Shown one piece after another: positions 25,564-34,085 of a stretch of 44,583 nt of DNA; position 1 is the first letter of the stretch; every line of letters begins with the position of its first letter. The translations under genes were made by a program, and so were the position numbers. The notes below the pieces were generated by a model. That model saw only the letters and a list, made by a program, of their open reading frames with translations. It searched no databases and had not been told where the DNA came from. The DNA is from an uncultured Prevotella sp. (GTDB lineage Bacteria > Bacteroidota > Bacteroidia > Bacteroidales > Bacteroidaceae), in the NCBI GenBank assembly GCA_938028745.1, contig CALIZL010000113.1:1-44583 (forward strand). The letters run 5' to 3'.

Positions 25564-26337
25564 CTATTGGTTCTCCGTTTCGCCGCGCAGCTCCTTTATT
25601 GTGTGTCTAACGCGGCGTGCGGTGGTAACTTCTCGATAGGCCTCATCGGTGTCTTTTCCGCCCATTCGCACGTTTCCGCCCATGTATTGGCATGTCGAGA
25701 GCACCGATTCGCGTGCAGAAAAGTGGAACTGGGTAACGTCTGTCTCCACGTGTATCTTGAAGATATTGCGTTCGTTAACGCCACATCCGGCCATGATAGC
25801 GATGTTTTTGCCTGCCCGCTTATGCAGTTTGTATAGCAGGGGGATGCCTTTTTCGGCCGTTTTCTGCTGTCCGGAGGTTAGCACACGGTTAAATCCCAGC
25901 TGTTCCAGTTGGCCTAAGGCGTCGAGCGGATTGCGACATCTGTCGAAAGCGCGATGGAAAGTTGCCGCCATTTGCCCCACGTGTGCCATGAGTTTGGCGT
26001 TTTTGTCGATGTCGATGTCCCCTTCTGGGGTTAAACATCCAAACACCACGCCGTCTACTCCCGCCTCTCTACATGCGTCGATGTCGGCGGCCATGATATC
26101 CATTTCTAGGTCCGAGTAGGTAAAGTCGCCCCCTCTGGGCCTGATGATGACATGCAGCTTGGTGGTGTTAAGCAGTCGGCGCGCCGTTACGATGTCGCCA
26201 TGCGAAGGCGTTGTGCCGCCTTCGGGTATGCCTGTGCAAAGCTCCACCCTGTCGGCCCCACCCTCTTGGGCCGCCAAACAGCTTTCCACGCTGTTTGCGC
26301 ATATCTCAAATTCAAAGTTGTTGCTCGTTTCGTTCAT
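25564..26337 (-). CDS. cutC: CutC family protein (copper homeostasis)
   Basis: A 257-residue cytoplasmic TIM-barrel protein. Family motifs are clear: FEICANSVESCLAAQEGGADRVELC at the N-terminus, GGTTPSHGDI, VIIRPRGGDFTYSD near 78-91, DGVVFGCLTPEGDID, TFHRAFDRC near 140-148 and VLTSGQ. CutC was linked to copper tolerance in E. coli, though its biochemical activity is still unsettled. The length matches relatives (about 248). It is monocistronic in appearance, with a -7 box at 26525-26532 and a leader of about 180 bases. Confidence 0.93.
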   Translation of the reverse strand: MNETSNNFEFEICANSVESCLAAQEGGADRVELCTGIPEGGTTPSHGDIVTARRLLNTTKLHVIIRPRGGDFTYSDLEMDIMAADIDACREAGVDGVVFGCLTPEGDIDIDKNAKLMAHVGQMAATFHRAFDRCRNPLDALGQLEQLGFNRVLTSGQQKTAEKGIPLLYKLHKRAGKNIAIMAGCGVNERNIFKIHVETDVTQFHFSARESVLSTCQYMGGNVRMGGKDTDEAYREVTTARRVRHTIKELRGETENQ

Positions 26338-26524
26338 ACAATATCTACATTGTTTGGTTAAATAGATTGCCGCCTTTTGCGGCGTAGTTGTGCCTTATAC
26401 AGCACATTTTCGCCTTAACTGGCGGGCCATTGTGTTGCGTGCTTGTTGCCATTATCCGTAGAAAATTTGTCTTCTGCGTTGTTCATTGTTTCCGCATGGC
26501 GTGTGTTGTGTGCATCGCTCATGG

Positions 26525-26532
26525 CAAAGATA
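26525..26532 (-). promoter_or_regulatory. -7 box of cutC
   Basis: The minus strand reads TATCTTTG (TAnnTTTG). No -33 match. Upstream, 26533-26990, I see no gene, only small stems such as ATTTGC/GCAAAT (near 26663-26682). Confidence 0.45.
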
Positions 26533-26990
26533 CAAAATAAGCGGCAATAATGCAGCCGTTTCTTTAATATTTAATGTAAATTAAAACACCGCATTTGCGC
26601 GCTTTTGTGTTTAGTAACAAGTTTAAAGAAAGGCTTTGTTGAAAAGTCGGATTTACATTCCGAATTTGCTTATTGGCAAATAGAAGTTACTTAGTAAAAG
26701 ATGTATGCTTTTTGGTAAGGGTTTGAACATGATGTTTAAGCCTAGCAAATGTTCACCACGAAGTTGTGTTGACGTTTAGTGTTTCTACAAATTGAGCGGA
26801 GTTTATGTCTTTGTGCCGCAACACCAAAATACACCCCACACATGTACGACGTGCCGAACAAGGGTACGATAAAACATGAAATTATGCCCCATTTGTTTGC
26901 GGCAAAACGTGGCTATGGTTCAAAAAAGCGATTGGGCGGATGTTATTCAGCGGCATCTCCACAAGCTGTAAGCTGCTTGTCTGCGGCCAA

Positions 26991-27245
26991 TTACTTCTGC
27001 CATTCCATGATGCTGTTGCCGTTGTCTGTGAGCAGCATGCCCTGCAACCGCTCGCGCTGGCCGCCGCAAGCGTATGTGTCTTCCTTGCCGTTGCCCACTC
27101 GTGCGGGTTCACTGAGAGTTTGTTTTGTCTGGTTTTTAGTAAGAAATTTAACATAATAAGTGCCCTTTTCGTCCACCAATCGCTCACCTTGCCGCAAAAA
27201 ACCGATTCTCGCGAAGGTTTGTTTCGATGCAAAAAGGGGTGGCAT
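26991..27245 (-). CDS. small hypothetical protein of the composite element (copy B), 84 aa
   Basis: An 84-codon frame starting MPPLFASKQTFARIGFLR and ending DNGNSIMEWQK. It starts 59 bases after the 22-bp array, exactly as the decayed copy at 14588 does. Its second half (GKEDTYACGGQRERLQGMLL) has balanced composition and codons like those of neighbouring genes, unlike the low-complexity frames in the array. It is hydrophilic, with one Cys, and no signal or membrane segment. I do not recognise a family. The first 40 or so codons are shared with copy A; the rest is unique here. It may be a real small gene or the remnant of a longer one. Confidence 0.4.
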   Translation of the reverse strand: MPPLFASKQTFARIGFLRQGERLVDEKGTYYVKFLTKNQTKQTLSEPARVGNGKEDTYACGGQRERLQGMLLTDNGNSIMEWQK

Positions 27246-27304
27246 GCGACTGTTGGCAAAATGTATTTTTATTTAAGAAGACCACCATTTGCACCCCTTT
27301 CGGG

Positions 27305-27458
27305 GCTATTTGCGGCCAAATTCAGTGCGTTTTGGTGCAAAATAGCGTGCGTTTTGATGCTAAATACCTTGCGTTTTGATGCTAAATGCAGTGCGTTTTG
27401 GTGCAAAACGCAAGGTAAAACGCTGCTAAATGCAGTGCGATTTGCCGCTAAATGCGAG
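27305..27458 (-). repeat. 22-bp tandem hairpin array, copy B (7 units)
   Basis: Seven consecutive units of exactly 22 bases. On the plus strand each is a variant of GCGTTTTGGTGCWAAAYGC plus a three-base linker. Most units are self-complementary at their edges (GCGTTTT with AAAACGC, or GCRTTT with AAATGC). Confidence 0.85.
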
Positions 27459-27720
27459 ACGAGAAGTATAAATATCCACAACAATTGTATAAACAAACCC
27501 TTTTAGAACCATGAAAAACATGGCTAAAAAGGGCAAAATGGCCATCAAAAAGTGGGGTTTTAGGGGCTAAAAGTGGGTTTTTGGGTTGCAAAAATAATGA
27601 GCTGGCAAGCAAAATAGAAAGGCAAAATGGTGCAAAATGCAGGCCTTATTCTTAAAAAACGACAAGTCAGAAGGTGCGAAAGGGCGGAAAAAGTAGCTTT
27701 TTACCTACTTTTTAACCAAT

Positions 27721-27745
27721 AATCTCGCTAGAACGGAGCGAAATT
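27721..27745 (-). ncRNA. distal hairpin of element copy B
   Basis: AATCTCGCT (27721-27729) and AGCGAAATT (27737-27745) form a 9-bp stem with loop AGAACGG. Copy C has the same hairpin with a swapped base pair, which suggests a selected structure. Whether it is transcribed is unknown. Confidence 0.4.
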
Positions 27746-27854
27746 TAGAGCCGCATTGTAAAATAAAAGATAAGGATTTAAGGTTTTGAGTTGGTGAGTT
27801 GGTGAGTTAGGGAGTTATTGGTTGTTCGTAAGTTTATAAGCCAATGAGTTGATT

Positions 27855-28017
27855 ACAACTAGTTCAACTAGGCATCCTAGATTAACTAGAACAAAAAGAA
27901 TATCCTAGGCATCCTAGATTAACTAGAACAAAAAGAATATCTAGAACAACAAGAATATCTAAAACAACTAGGCATTCTAGAATATCTAAAACAGCTACAA
28001 TATCTAGAACAGCTACC
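27855..28017. repeat. CTAGA-rich array beside element copy B
   Basis: Repeated words AACTAGGCATCCTAGATT and CTAGAACAAAAAGAATAT, some duplicated over more than 30 bases (27866 and 27906), with CTAG every 8-20 bases. Between it and the element (27788-27845) is a GAGTTGGTGAGTT word array. Confidence 0.7.
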
Positions 28018-28121
28018 CCCACATCCCCGCCTGCGAAGTAGAAACAGCCCACTAACTGGGAAACTTTGGCCAAGCAAACAAAAAAGTATGGCAACATGAT
28101 GGTGCTTTCTGGGTTTATCAT

Positions 28122-28129
28122 TAAATTTG
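28122..28129 (+). promoter_or_regulatory. -7 box of the sugar-sensor hybrid regulator
   Basis: TAAATTTG matches TAnnTTTG. It predicts a leader of about 30 bases before the ATG at 28165. No -33 TTTG. Confidence 0.5.
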
Positions 28130-28164
28130 CAGTATAACGCAAAGGCCCACACCACCACTTCAGT

Positions 28165-30861
28165 ATGAACCCAAAACTCACAACTTTCGCCCTCCCTTTG
28201 CTTGCCCTCTTAGCCCTGTTGCTATCGGCTTGCAGCCCAAAGAAGAGTTATTTTATAGGCGTTTCGCAGTGCAGCGAGGACTCTTGGCGAACGAAAATGA
28301 ATAGCGAGATAAGGCGCGAGTCTTACCTCTACGACAACGTGCGCGTGGAGTTTGCATCGGCCAAAGACGACAACCGCGTGCAGATTGCGCAGATTGAACA
28401 CTTCATCGAGCAAGGGGCCGACCTCATTATCGTGTCGCCCAACGAGGCTAAGGCACTTACACCCGTTATCAACAAGGCCTTCGACCGCGGCGTTCGTGTG
28501 GTACTGGTCGACAGAAAAAGTGCATCAGACAAATACACGGCCTTTATCGGGGCCGACAATGTGGCCATCGGACGAGCCGTAGGCCGCTTTGTTGGCGAAC
28601 ATCTTGGCGGAAAAGGGCGCGTAATGGAGTTGCAAGGACTTCGCGGTTCGTCGCCCGCAATGGAACGCGACAGTGGTTTTCGTGAGGCATTGGCACGCTA
28701 TCCACAAATAAAAGTGGTGGCCAACGCACACGCCGATTGGTTTGAACAGAAGGCCGAAAGCGAGGCCGAACGCATGTTTAAAGACGTGGGAGGAGCCGAT
28801 TTGGTGTTTGCGCAGTGCGACCGAATGGGCATCGGGGCGCACCAAGCCATACAAAAAATGGGCGTAAAGGGCGTGAAGATAGTGGGCGTTGATGCGCTGC
28901 CCACCCCTGGCGACGGCATCGAGGCCGTGAAAAACGGAACTTTCTTGGCCACATTCGTATATCCCACGCATGGCGACGAGGTGCTAAAACTGGCCATGAA
29001 CATATTGGAAGGTCGCCCCTTTCAGCGCGAAACCATCTTGCAAACGGGCGTGATAGACGCCACCAACGCCGAAAGAGCCTTGCAACAATGGGCCGAACTA
29101 ACCCTGCTCGACAACAAGATGCAACGCCTAAACCACCGCATAGACGAGAGTTTGGCGCAATACAGCAACCAGAAAACCATCCTCGTGCTGGGCTTTTTGT
29201 TGGTTTTCATCCTCATGGTTTTCGCTTTCTTCGTGTTGAAAGCCTATTTCGCGAAAGCGAAACTCAACGAAAAATTGGAAGAAAAGAACCGCGAAATAGA
29301 GGCTGCCACGCAGGCTAAGCTGATGTTTTTCACCAACGTGAGCCACGAATTGCGCACGCCTTTAACCCTTATCGAAACCCCAGTGGAACAACTTTTGGCC
29401 GAAAACCAACTGTCGAAGGTACAACGTGGGCTGCTCGAAGTGGCGCACCGAAATGTGCGAACGCTGCTAAAACTCATCAACCAAATACTGGATTTCAGGA
29501 AAGTTGAGGGCGGAAAGATGACCTTGCAGTTGGCCGAAACCGACCTGGCTGCACTGATTGGCAACGTTGTGAGCGAGTTTGTGGCAGCTGCCGAGCACAA
29601 GCGCATCAGGCTTTCTTGCCGTCTGCCCGAACACGTAACCGCCAAAATAGACGCAGGAAAGGTGGAAAGGGTGGTGAGCAACATCCTTTCTAACGCCGTG
29701 AAGTTTACGCCAGTAGCGGGCGAAATAAACGTAGAACTGGTTGTAGACACGCCGCAAGACACGGCAACGCTAAGCGTAACCAACACGGGCAAGGGCATTG
29801 CCGAGGGCGATTTGCCCCACATCTTCGACCGCTTTTACCAACCGCAACATAGCGAAGGCGGCACGGGCATTGGCCTAGCCTTGGCAAAAGCCTTCGTAGA
29901 CATGCACGGCGGACACATCGGCGTTAGCAGTAAGGCCGAAGGACCAACGGTGTTTACCGTGCATCTGCCGCTGAATTTGCAGGCCGAAACGCCGACATCG
30001 ACCGCCGAGCAGTCGCCAATTGCCGAGCCACAAGCGTTTATCTTGCCTGCATCGACCGCCACAACAAAGGGCGATGCTCCGCAGTTGCAGACCATTTTTG
30101 AAGAAAGCAACGACCCCAATCAGCCTACCATCCTCTTTACCGACGACAACGACGACGTTTGCCAAATGGCTCGCACGCTGCTCGAAACGCACTATCGCGT
30201 GCTTACTGCACCCAATGGCGTGGTGGCTTTGCAGATGGCAGAGCTGAATATCCCGGACTTGGTGGTGAGCGACGTGATGATGCCGCAGATGAATGGTCTG
30301 GAATTGTGCAGCCGACTGAAACAGAGCACGGCCACAAGTCATATTCCCGTGATTCTGCTCACGGCGCAAACGCTCGACGAACAGCGTATCGCCGGCTACG
30401 AACATGGTGCAGATGCCTACATCACCAAGCCGTTCAGTGCGCCCTTGTTGTTGGCGCGCATCCACAATTTACTGCAAAGTCGCAAGCAACTAAAACAGGT
30501 TTTCGGTGGCGCAGACGAACTGGCGAAGGAGGAGATAAGCACACCTGACAAGGAGTTTGTGAGCAAAATACGCAGCGAAATACACCGCAACATCAGCAAT
30601 AACGACTTTGGGGTGGAGCAATTAGGCGCCGCGGTAGACCTTAGTAGGGTGCAACTTTATCGCAAAGTGAAGGCATTAACGGGGCTTAGTCCTGTGGAAC
30701 TCATTCGTGCCACGCGCGTAAACCGCGCGCGTAAGCTGATTGAGGGTGGCGCAACATCGGTATCCGAGGTGGCTTACCAAGTGGGTTTCACCTCGCCATC
30801 GTATTTCACCAAGTGTTTTAAAGACCAATTCGGGGTTAGTCCGATGGAACTGCTTAAATAG
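28165..30861 (+). CDS. hybrid two-component regulator with periplasmic sugar-binding-type sensor (HK-REC-AraC)
   Basis: An 898-residue hybrid regulator. The N-terminus is a lipoprotein-like signal (LLSAC, Cys23). Residues 28-315 are a LacI/ribose-binding-type periplasmic domain (IGVSQCSEDSWRTKMNSEI, ADLIIVSPNEA, GKGRVMELQG, VGVDALPTPGDGI). One membrane helix spans 338-360. The kinase has VSHELRTPLTL with His394, N-box NILSNAVKFTP near 507-516 and GTGIGLAL. The receiver has Asp703 and Lys755, and the AraC domain spans about 800-898. The layout is that of B. thetaiotaomicron BT1754, a fructose sensor controlling a fructan locus. Here no susCD or glycosidase gene is adjacent; hcp follows. The ligand is therefore open. 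Confidence 0.93.
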   Translation: MNPKLTTFALPLLALLALLLSACSPKKSYFIGVSQCSEDSWRTKMNSEIRRESYLYDNVRVEFASAKDDNRVQIAQIEHFIEQGADLIIVSPNEAKALTPVINKAFDRGVRVVLVDRKSASDKYTAFIGADNVAIGRAVGRFVGEHLGGKGRVMELQGLRGSSPAMERDSGFREALARYPQIKVVANAHADWFEQKAESEAERMFKDVGGADLVFAQCDRMGIGAHQAIQKMGVKGVKIVGVDALPTPGDGIEAVKNGTFLATFVYPTHGDEVLKLAMNILEGRPFQRETILQTGVIDATNAERALQQWAELTLLDNKMQRLNHRIDESLAQYSNQKTILVLGFLLVFILMVFAFFVLKAYFAKAKLNEKLEEKNREIEAATQAKLMFFTNVSHELRTPLTLIETPVEQLLAENQLSKVQRGLLEVAHRNVRTLLKLINQILDFRKVEGGKMTLQLAETDLAALIGNVVSEFVAAAEHKRIRLSCRLPEHVTAKIDAGKVERVVSNILSNAVKFTPVAGEINVELVVDTPQDTATLSVTNTGKGIAEGDLPHIFDRFYQPQHSEGGTGIGLALAKAFVDMHGGHIGVSSKAEGPTVFTVHLPLNLQAETPTSTAEQSPIAEPQAFILPASTATTKGDAPQLQTIFEESNDPNQPTILFTDDNDDVCQMARTLLETHYRVLTAPNGVVALQMAELNIPDLVVSDVMMPQMNGLELCSRLKQSTATSHIPVILLTAQTLDEQRIAGYEHGADAYITKPFSAPLLLARIHNLLQSRKQLKQVFGGADELAKEEISTPDKEFVSKIRSEIHRNISNNDFGVEQLGAAVDLSRVQLYRKVKALTGLSPVELIRATRVNRARKLIEGGATSVSEVAYQVGFTSPSYFTKCFKDQFGVSPMELLK

Positions 30862-30929
30862 TTAAAGGTGAAAGGGTGAAAAGGTGAAAAAATGGCTAAC
30901 GCCACCTAAGCATTTGGCTTAACTCCCTA

Positions 30930-31020
30930 ACTCCATAATTCCTTTACTACTTACTACTTACTACTTACTACCTTTACTACTTACTACCTTTACTACTTAC
31001 CACCTTTACTACCTACTTAT
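30930..31020. repeat. TTTACTACTTACTACC word array
   Basis: Tandem units of 7-10 bases (TTACTAC, CTTTACTACC) repeated about ten times between the regulator and hcp. They are preceded by GCATTTGGCTTAACTCC (30910), a string shared with 18329 and 42700. Confidence 0.7.
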
Positions 31021-31089
31021 AGGTATATTTAACTTCCATTAACCACCCCTCGGACACATTTGTTACCCTTTACTAGGTATTTCTCCATG

Positions 31090-31097
31090 TACCTTTG
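31090..31097 (+). promoter_or_regulatory. -7 box of hcp
   Basis: TACCTTTG matches TAnnTTTG and puts the transcript start about 33 bases before the ATG. A GGTA...TACC inverted repeat surrounds the region just upstream (31076-31093); whether a regulator binds there cannot be told. Confidence 0.5.
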
Positions 31098-31136
31098 CAC
31101 GCAAAACAATAAACATTAAACGTACAAAACAGCATT

Positions 31137-32786
31137 ATGGAGAATAAAATGTTTTGTTTCCAATGCCAGGAAACAGCCAAAGGAACGGGTTGTACCGTTA
31201 AGGGCGTATGTGGAAAAGAGGCCTCAACCTCTAATTATCAAGACCTACTACTAGGCGTGGTGCGCGGTGTTGCCACCATCGACCGAGCCATTCGCAAGGC
31301 TGGCGTGGAGAGTGTTGCAGGCGTTGACACCTATTTTGTAGACGCATTGTTCGCTTGTATCACCAATGCCAACTTCGATGATGCAAGCATCCTTAACCGC
31401 GTAGACAAGGGTATCGCCCTGAAAAAGCAGCTGTTGGCCATCGCCAAAGAGCATAATGTGGAGCTACCGGCTTATCACGAGATACTGTGGGGCGGCGAAA
31501 AGGCCGACTACGAGGCGCAAAGTCGTAAGGAAAGTGTGCTGCGCAACGAGAACGAAGACTTGCGTTCGCTGAAAGAACTCACCGTGCTGGGCCTCAAAGG
31601 TATGGCCGCTTACTACGAACATGCTTCGCGATTGGGCTATACCGACACAACCATTACCGACTTTATGGGCGATGCGCTGGCCATCATTGCCAACCCCGAC
31701 GCGCCAATGGACCAGCTTTTGAACTGCGTTCTCGACACAGGCAAGTGGGGCGTAAACGCTATGGCCCTGCTAGATAAGGCCAACTCCACATCGTATGGCC
31801 ACCCCGAAATAACCAAAGTGAACATCGGCGTGGGCAAGAACCCTGGCATTTTGATTTCGGGACACGACCTGCACGACATCGAAGACTTGCTGAAACAAAC
31901 CGAAGGAACGGGCGTTGACGTGTACACCCACGGCGAAATGCTGCCCGCTCACTATTATCCCAAACTGAAAAAGTATAAGCATCTGGTTGGAAACTACGGC
32001 AACGCGTGGTGGAAACAGAAAGAAGAGTTCAGCACATTCAACGGTCCTATCGTGTTTACCACCAACTGTATCGTGCCGCCTTCGCCAAAAGCCAACTACA
32101 AAGACCGCGTGTTTACGATGAACTCTACGGGCTTCCCCGGTTGGAAACACATCGAGGAAGATGCCAACGGGCATAAAGACTTCTCGGAAGTGATTGCCAT
32201 TGCCAAGACCTGCGAGCCGCCAACGGAGATTGAAACGGGTGAGATTGTAGGCGGTTTTGCCCACAATCAGGTGTTTGCACTGGCCGATAAGATTGTAGAA
32301 GCCGTGAAAAGCGGTGCCATTCGCAAGTTTGTTGCGATGGGCGGATGCGACGGCCGCATGCGCAGTCGCGACTATTACACGGAGTTTGCCAAGCAGTTGC
32401 CCCACGATGTGGTTATCCTCACCTCGGGTTGTGCCAAGTTTAAGTACAACAAGCTTAACCTCGGCGACATCAACGGCATTCCCCGCGTGCTCGATGCAGG
32501 CCAATGCAACGACTCGTACACATGGGCTGTGGTGGCCTTGAAGTTGAAAGAGATATTCGGTGCAGCCGACATCAACGACCTGCCACTTGCCTTCAACATC
32601 GCTTGGTACGAGCAAAAGGCGGTTATCGTGTTGCTCGCCCTGCTGTCGTTGGGCATCAAGAACATCCACATCGGCCCCACGCTGCCCGCCTTTGTTTCGC
32701 CTGGCGTGCTGAAAGTGCTGGTTGAACAGTTCGGACTTGGTGGCATTACCACCGTTGAAGAAGACCTGAAACGCATGATTGGATAA
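31137..32786 (+). CDS. hcp: hydroxylamine reductase / hybrid-cluster protein
   Basis: A 549-residue cytoplasmic iron-sulfur protein. The N-terminal cluster ligands C7, C10, C19 and C25 have spacing Cx2Cx8Cx5C, the form carrying a [4Fe-4S] cluster in anaerobes (the E. coli form is Cx2Cx11Cx6C). Hybrid-cluster residues include the His/Glu region near 240-270 and the later Cys of FTTNCIVPP, TSGCAKFKYN and DAGQCNDSY. Hcp reduces hydroxylamine in vitro and is now mainly seen as a nitric oxide reductase for nitrosative stress. Start at 31137 with its own promoter; a strong bidirectional hairpin ends it. Single gene; no hcr reductase beside it. Confidence 0.96.
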   Translation: MENKMFCFQCQETAKGTGCTVKGVCGKEASTSNYQDLLLGVVRGVATIDRAIRKAGVESVAGVDTYFVDALFACITNANFDDASILNRVDKGIALKKQLLAIAKEHNVELPAYHEILWGGEKADYEAQSRKESVLRNENEDLRSLKELTVLGLKGMAAYYEHASRLGYTDTTITDFMGDALAIIANPDAPMDQLLNCVLDTGKWGVNAMALLDKANSTSYGHPEITKVNIGVGKNPGILISGHDLHDIEDLLKQTEGTGVDVYTHGEMLPAHYYPKLKKYKHLVGNYGNAWWKQKEEFSTFNGPIVFTTNCIVPPSPKANYKDRVFTMNSTGFPGWKHIEEDANGHKDFSEVIAIAKTCEPPTEIETGEIVGGFAHNQVFALADKIVEAVKSGAIRKFVAMGGCDGRMRSRDYYTEFAKQLPHDVVILTSGCAKFKYNKLNLGDINGIPRVLDAGQCNDSYTWAVVALKLKEIFGAADINDLPLAFNIAWYEQKAVIVLLALLSLGIKNIHIGPTLPAFVSPGVLKVLVEQFGLGGITTVEEDLKRMIG

Positions 32787-32812
32787 CAGAAAACGCCTAT
32801 TGGCATTAGCCT

Positions 32813-32883
32813 GATTAGTCGGACTAGTCAGACAAGTCGGACCAGTCTGACTTGTCCGACTTGTCCGACTTGTCCGACTAATC
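32813..32883. terminator. bidirectional terminator between hcp and the glutathione peroxidase gene
   Basis: Two 30-base arms (32813-32842 and 32854-32883) are reverse complements at 28 positions, with an 11-base loop. The arms are made of the repeated word GTCCGACTT and its complement. It lies between convergent genes, 27 bases from each. No long U-run, but the stem is very strong. Confidence 0.7.
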
Positions 32884-32909
32884 TAAGCCCTCTGATAATC
32901 CAACGCCCC

Positions 32910-33539
32910 TTATTTTTCTTCCAAAACCTTCGCCACTTCTTCTTCCAAATACTCCATCGTGTCTTTGGGTTCTACGCGTTTCACCACCTTTCCTTCGCGG
33001 TCGACGATAAACTTGGTGAAGTTCCATTGAATGTCGTACTCCACATTCATGGGCACATCCTTTGGTAAACGCTCAAACTCGGCGCGCTGTGTGGAGTCGC
33101 TCATCAAGTAACCAAAGAATGGTTGCTGGCGTTTGAGGTAACGATAAAGCGGAATGGCCTGCTTGCCATTCACGTCAACCTTGGCAAATTGCGGGAAAGT
33201 TACGCCGTAATTGGCCTCGCAAAACTGGCGTATCTCTTTGTTCGTACCAGGTGCTTGCCCTTTAAACTGGTTGCAAGGAAAGCCTAAAACCACCAAGCCC
33301 TTATCGCGATACTTGTCGTAAAGTGCTTGCAAGGGTTTGTATTGAGGCGTTAGTCCGCACTGCGTGGCCGTGTTAACGATGAGCAACACCTTACCACGAT
33401 ACTTTGATAACGACACCATTCGGCCGTTTTCATCCTTTACCTTAAAGTCATAAACGTTCTTTTGCGCCATGCCCGAGAAGGCAAAAAGGGCGAAAAGAGC
33501 AAAGGTTAAGGTTCTGAGAAAATAGAGTTTTGAGTACAT
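32910..33539 (-). CDS. exported glutathione-peroxidase family protein
   Basis: A 209-residue thiol peroxidase with a signal peptide (to about residue 25, FSGMAQ). The catalytic tetrad is readable: Cys61 in NTATQCGLTPQY, Gln91 in GFPCNQF, and Trp with Asn in the later QWNFTKFIVD. The second Cys89 in FPCNQF is where thioredoxin-dependent members have their resolving cysteine, so reduction by thioredoxin rather than glutathione is likely. It uses Cys, not selenocysteine. The role is removal of peroxides in the periplasm or at the membrane. It is convergent with hcp. Immediately upstream are repeats and MITE-like copy 3. Confidence 0.92.
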   Translation of the reverse strand: MYSKLYFLRTLTFALFALFAFSGMAQKNVYDFKVKDENGRMVSLSKYRGKVLLIVNTATQCGLTPQYKPLQALYDKYRDKGLVVLGFPCNQFKGQAPGTNKEIRQFCEANYGVTFPQFAKVDVNGKQAIPLYRYLKRQQPFFGYLMSDSTQRAEFERLPKDVPMNVEYDIQWNFTKFIVDREGKVVKRVEPKDTMEYLEEEVAKVLEEK

Positions 33540-33621
33540 ATATAATTAATAAAAAGCCTCACCCCCAGCCCAACCGGCCTCACTACAACTCCAAACCGGC
33601 CTCACTACAACTCCCCAACCG

Positions 33622-33890
33622 GCCTCACCCCCAACCCCTCTCCAAGGGGAGAGGGGAGTGAAATGCCTTGTTGGAGCATGGCTGTTATGCTTGTTTGTTC
33701 TTGTAATTGCCTTACATCCTTTATTATTCCCCTTGTTGGGGCGTGGCTGTTATGCTTATTTGTTCTTGTAATTGCCTTGCATCCTTTACTATTCCCCTTT
33801 GTTGGAGCTTTACATATTGTATTATTTAGCTTTGTTGTAGCCTTACATATTACTCCCCTCTCCCCTTGGAGAGGGGTTGGGGGTGAGGCC
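33622..33890. mobile_element. MITE-like element, copy 3, with internal tandem duplication
   Basis: Ends: GCCTCACCCCCAACCCCTC onward (33622-33659) and the inverted copy ending GGGTTGGGGGTGAGGC (33852-33889). The centre holds about 1.5-2 copies of a roughly 64-base unit (containing TTCTTGTAATTGCC and TCCCCTTGTTGG-like words). Copy 4 has the unit once, reversed. Flanking 33556-33621 and 33890-33945 contain further partial GGCCTCAC and GTGAGGCC repeats. The gap 33540-34085 has no gene. Confidence 0.75.
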
Positions 33891-33955
33891 AGTAGGGGCA
33901 GATGTGAGGCCAGTAGGGGGCAGATGTGAGGCCGATAGAGCTGGGAATGAGGGTT

Positions 33956-33992
33956 AAATAAAAAACAGGGGCGACCCAATACAGGCCGCCCC
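33956..33992 (-). terminator. intrinsic terminator of eno
   Basis: GGGGCG (33968-33973) and CGCCCC (33987-33992) form the stem. On the minus strand TGTTTTTTATTT follows. It lies about 95 bases past the enolase stop. Confidence 0.7.
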
Positions 33993-34085
33993 ATCTTATC
34001 TGTTACGCTTCCAAAAGCCTTAGGCGCGATGCCATATCAGCATCTATCACCAGTCATTTGGCAAGCATTGGCATTGCGCGCATGC

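Larger units (their letters stand above)
26991..27780 (-). repeat. composite intergenic element, copy B (reversed)
   Basis: The fullest copy of the three. Read on the minus strand it has a hairpin (27745-27721), a core with the CCATG/CATGG stem, the 22-bp array (27458-27305), a 59-base conserved segment and the 84-codon ORF. It shares its distal half with copy C and its proximal half, including the start of the ORF, with copy A. No transposase or clear target duplication. Confidence 0.75.

Noticed and set aside
25284..25610. 108-codon plus-strand frame, or 71 codons from the ATG at 25395
   Set aside because: It runs antisense into the end of cutC, has no recognisable motif, and its codons are unlike neighbouring genes.
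26882..27259. 125-codon minus-strand frame
   Set aside because: It overlaps the 84-codon frame in another register and has a composition typical of a shadow frame; it ends inside featureless intergenic DNA.
27269..27496. 75-codon minus-strand frame across the 22-bp array of copy B, and the 64-codon frame at 44389-44583
   Set aside because: They share words such as VLHQNALHLA only because the DNA repeats; copy A has stops in the same frame, so coding is not conserved.
31770..32669. 299-codon minus-strand frame
   Set aside because: It is antisense to hcp, which is clearly the real gene.
33605..33994. 129-codon minus-strand frame
   Set aside because: It is the translation of MITE-like copy 3 and its internal duplication.
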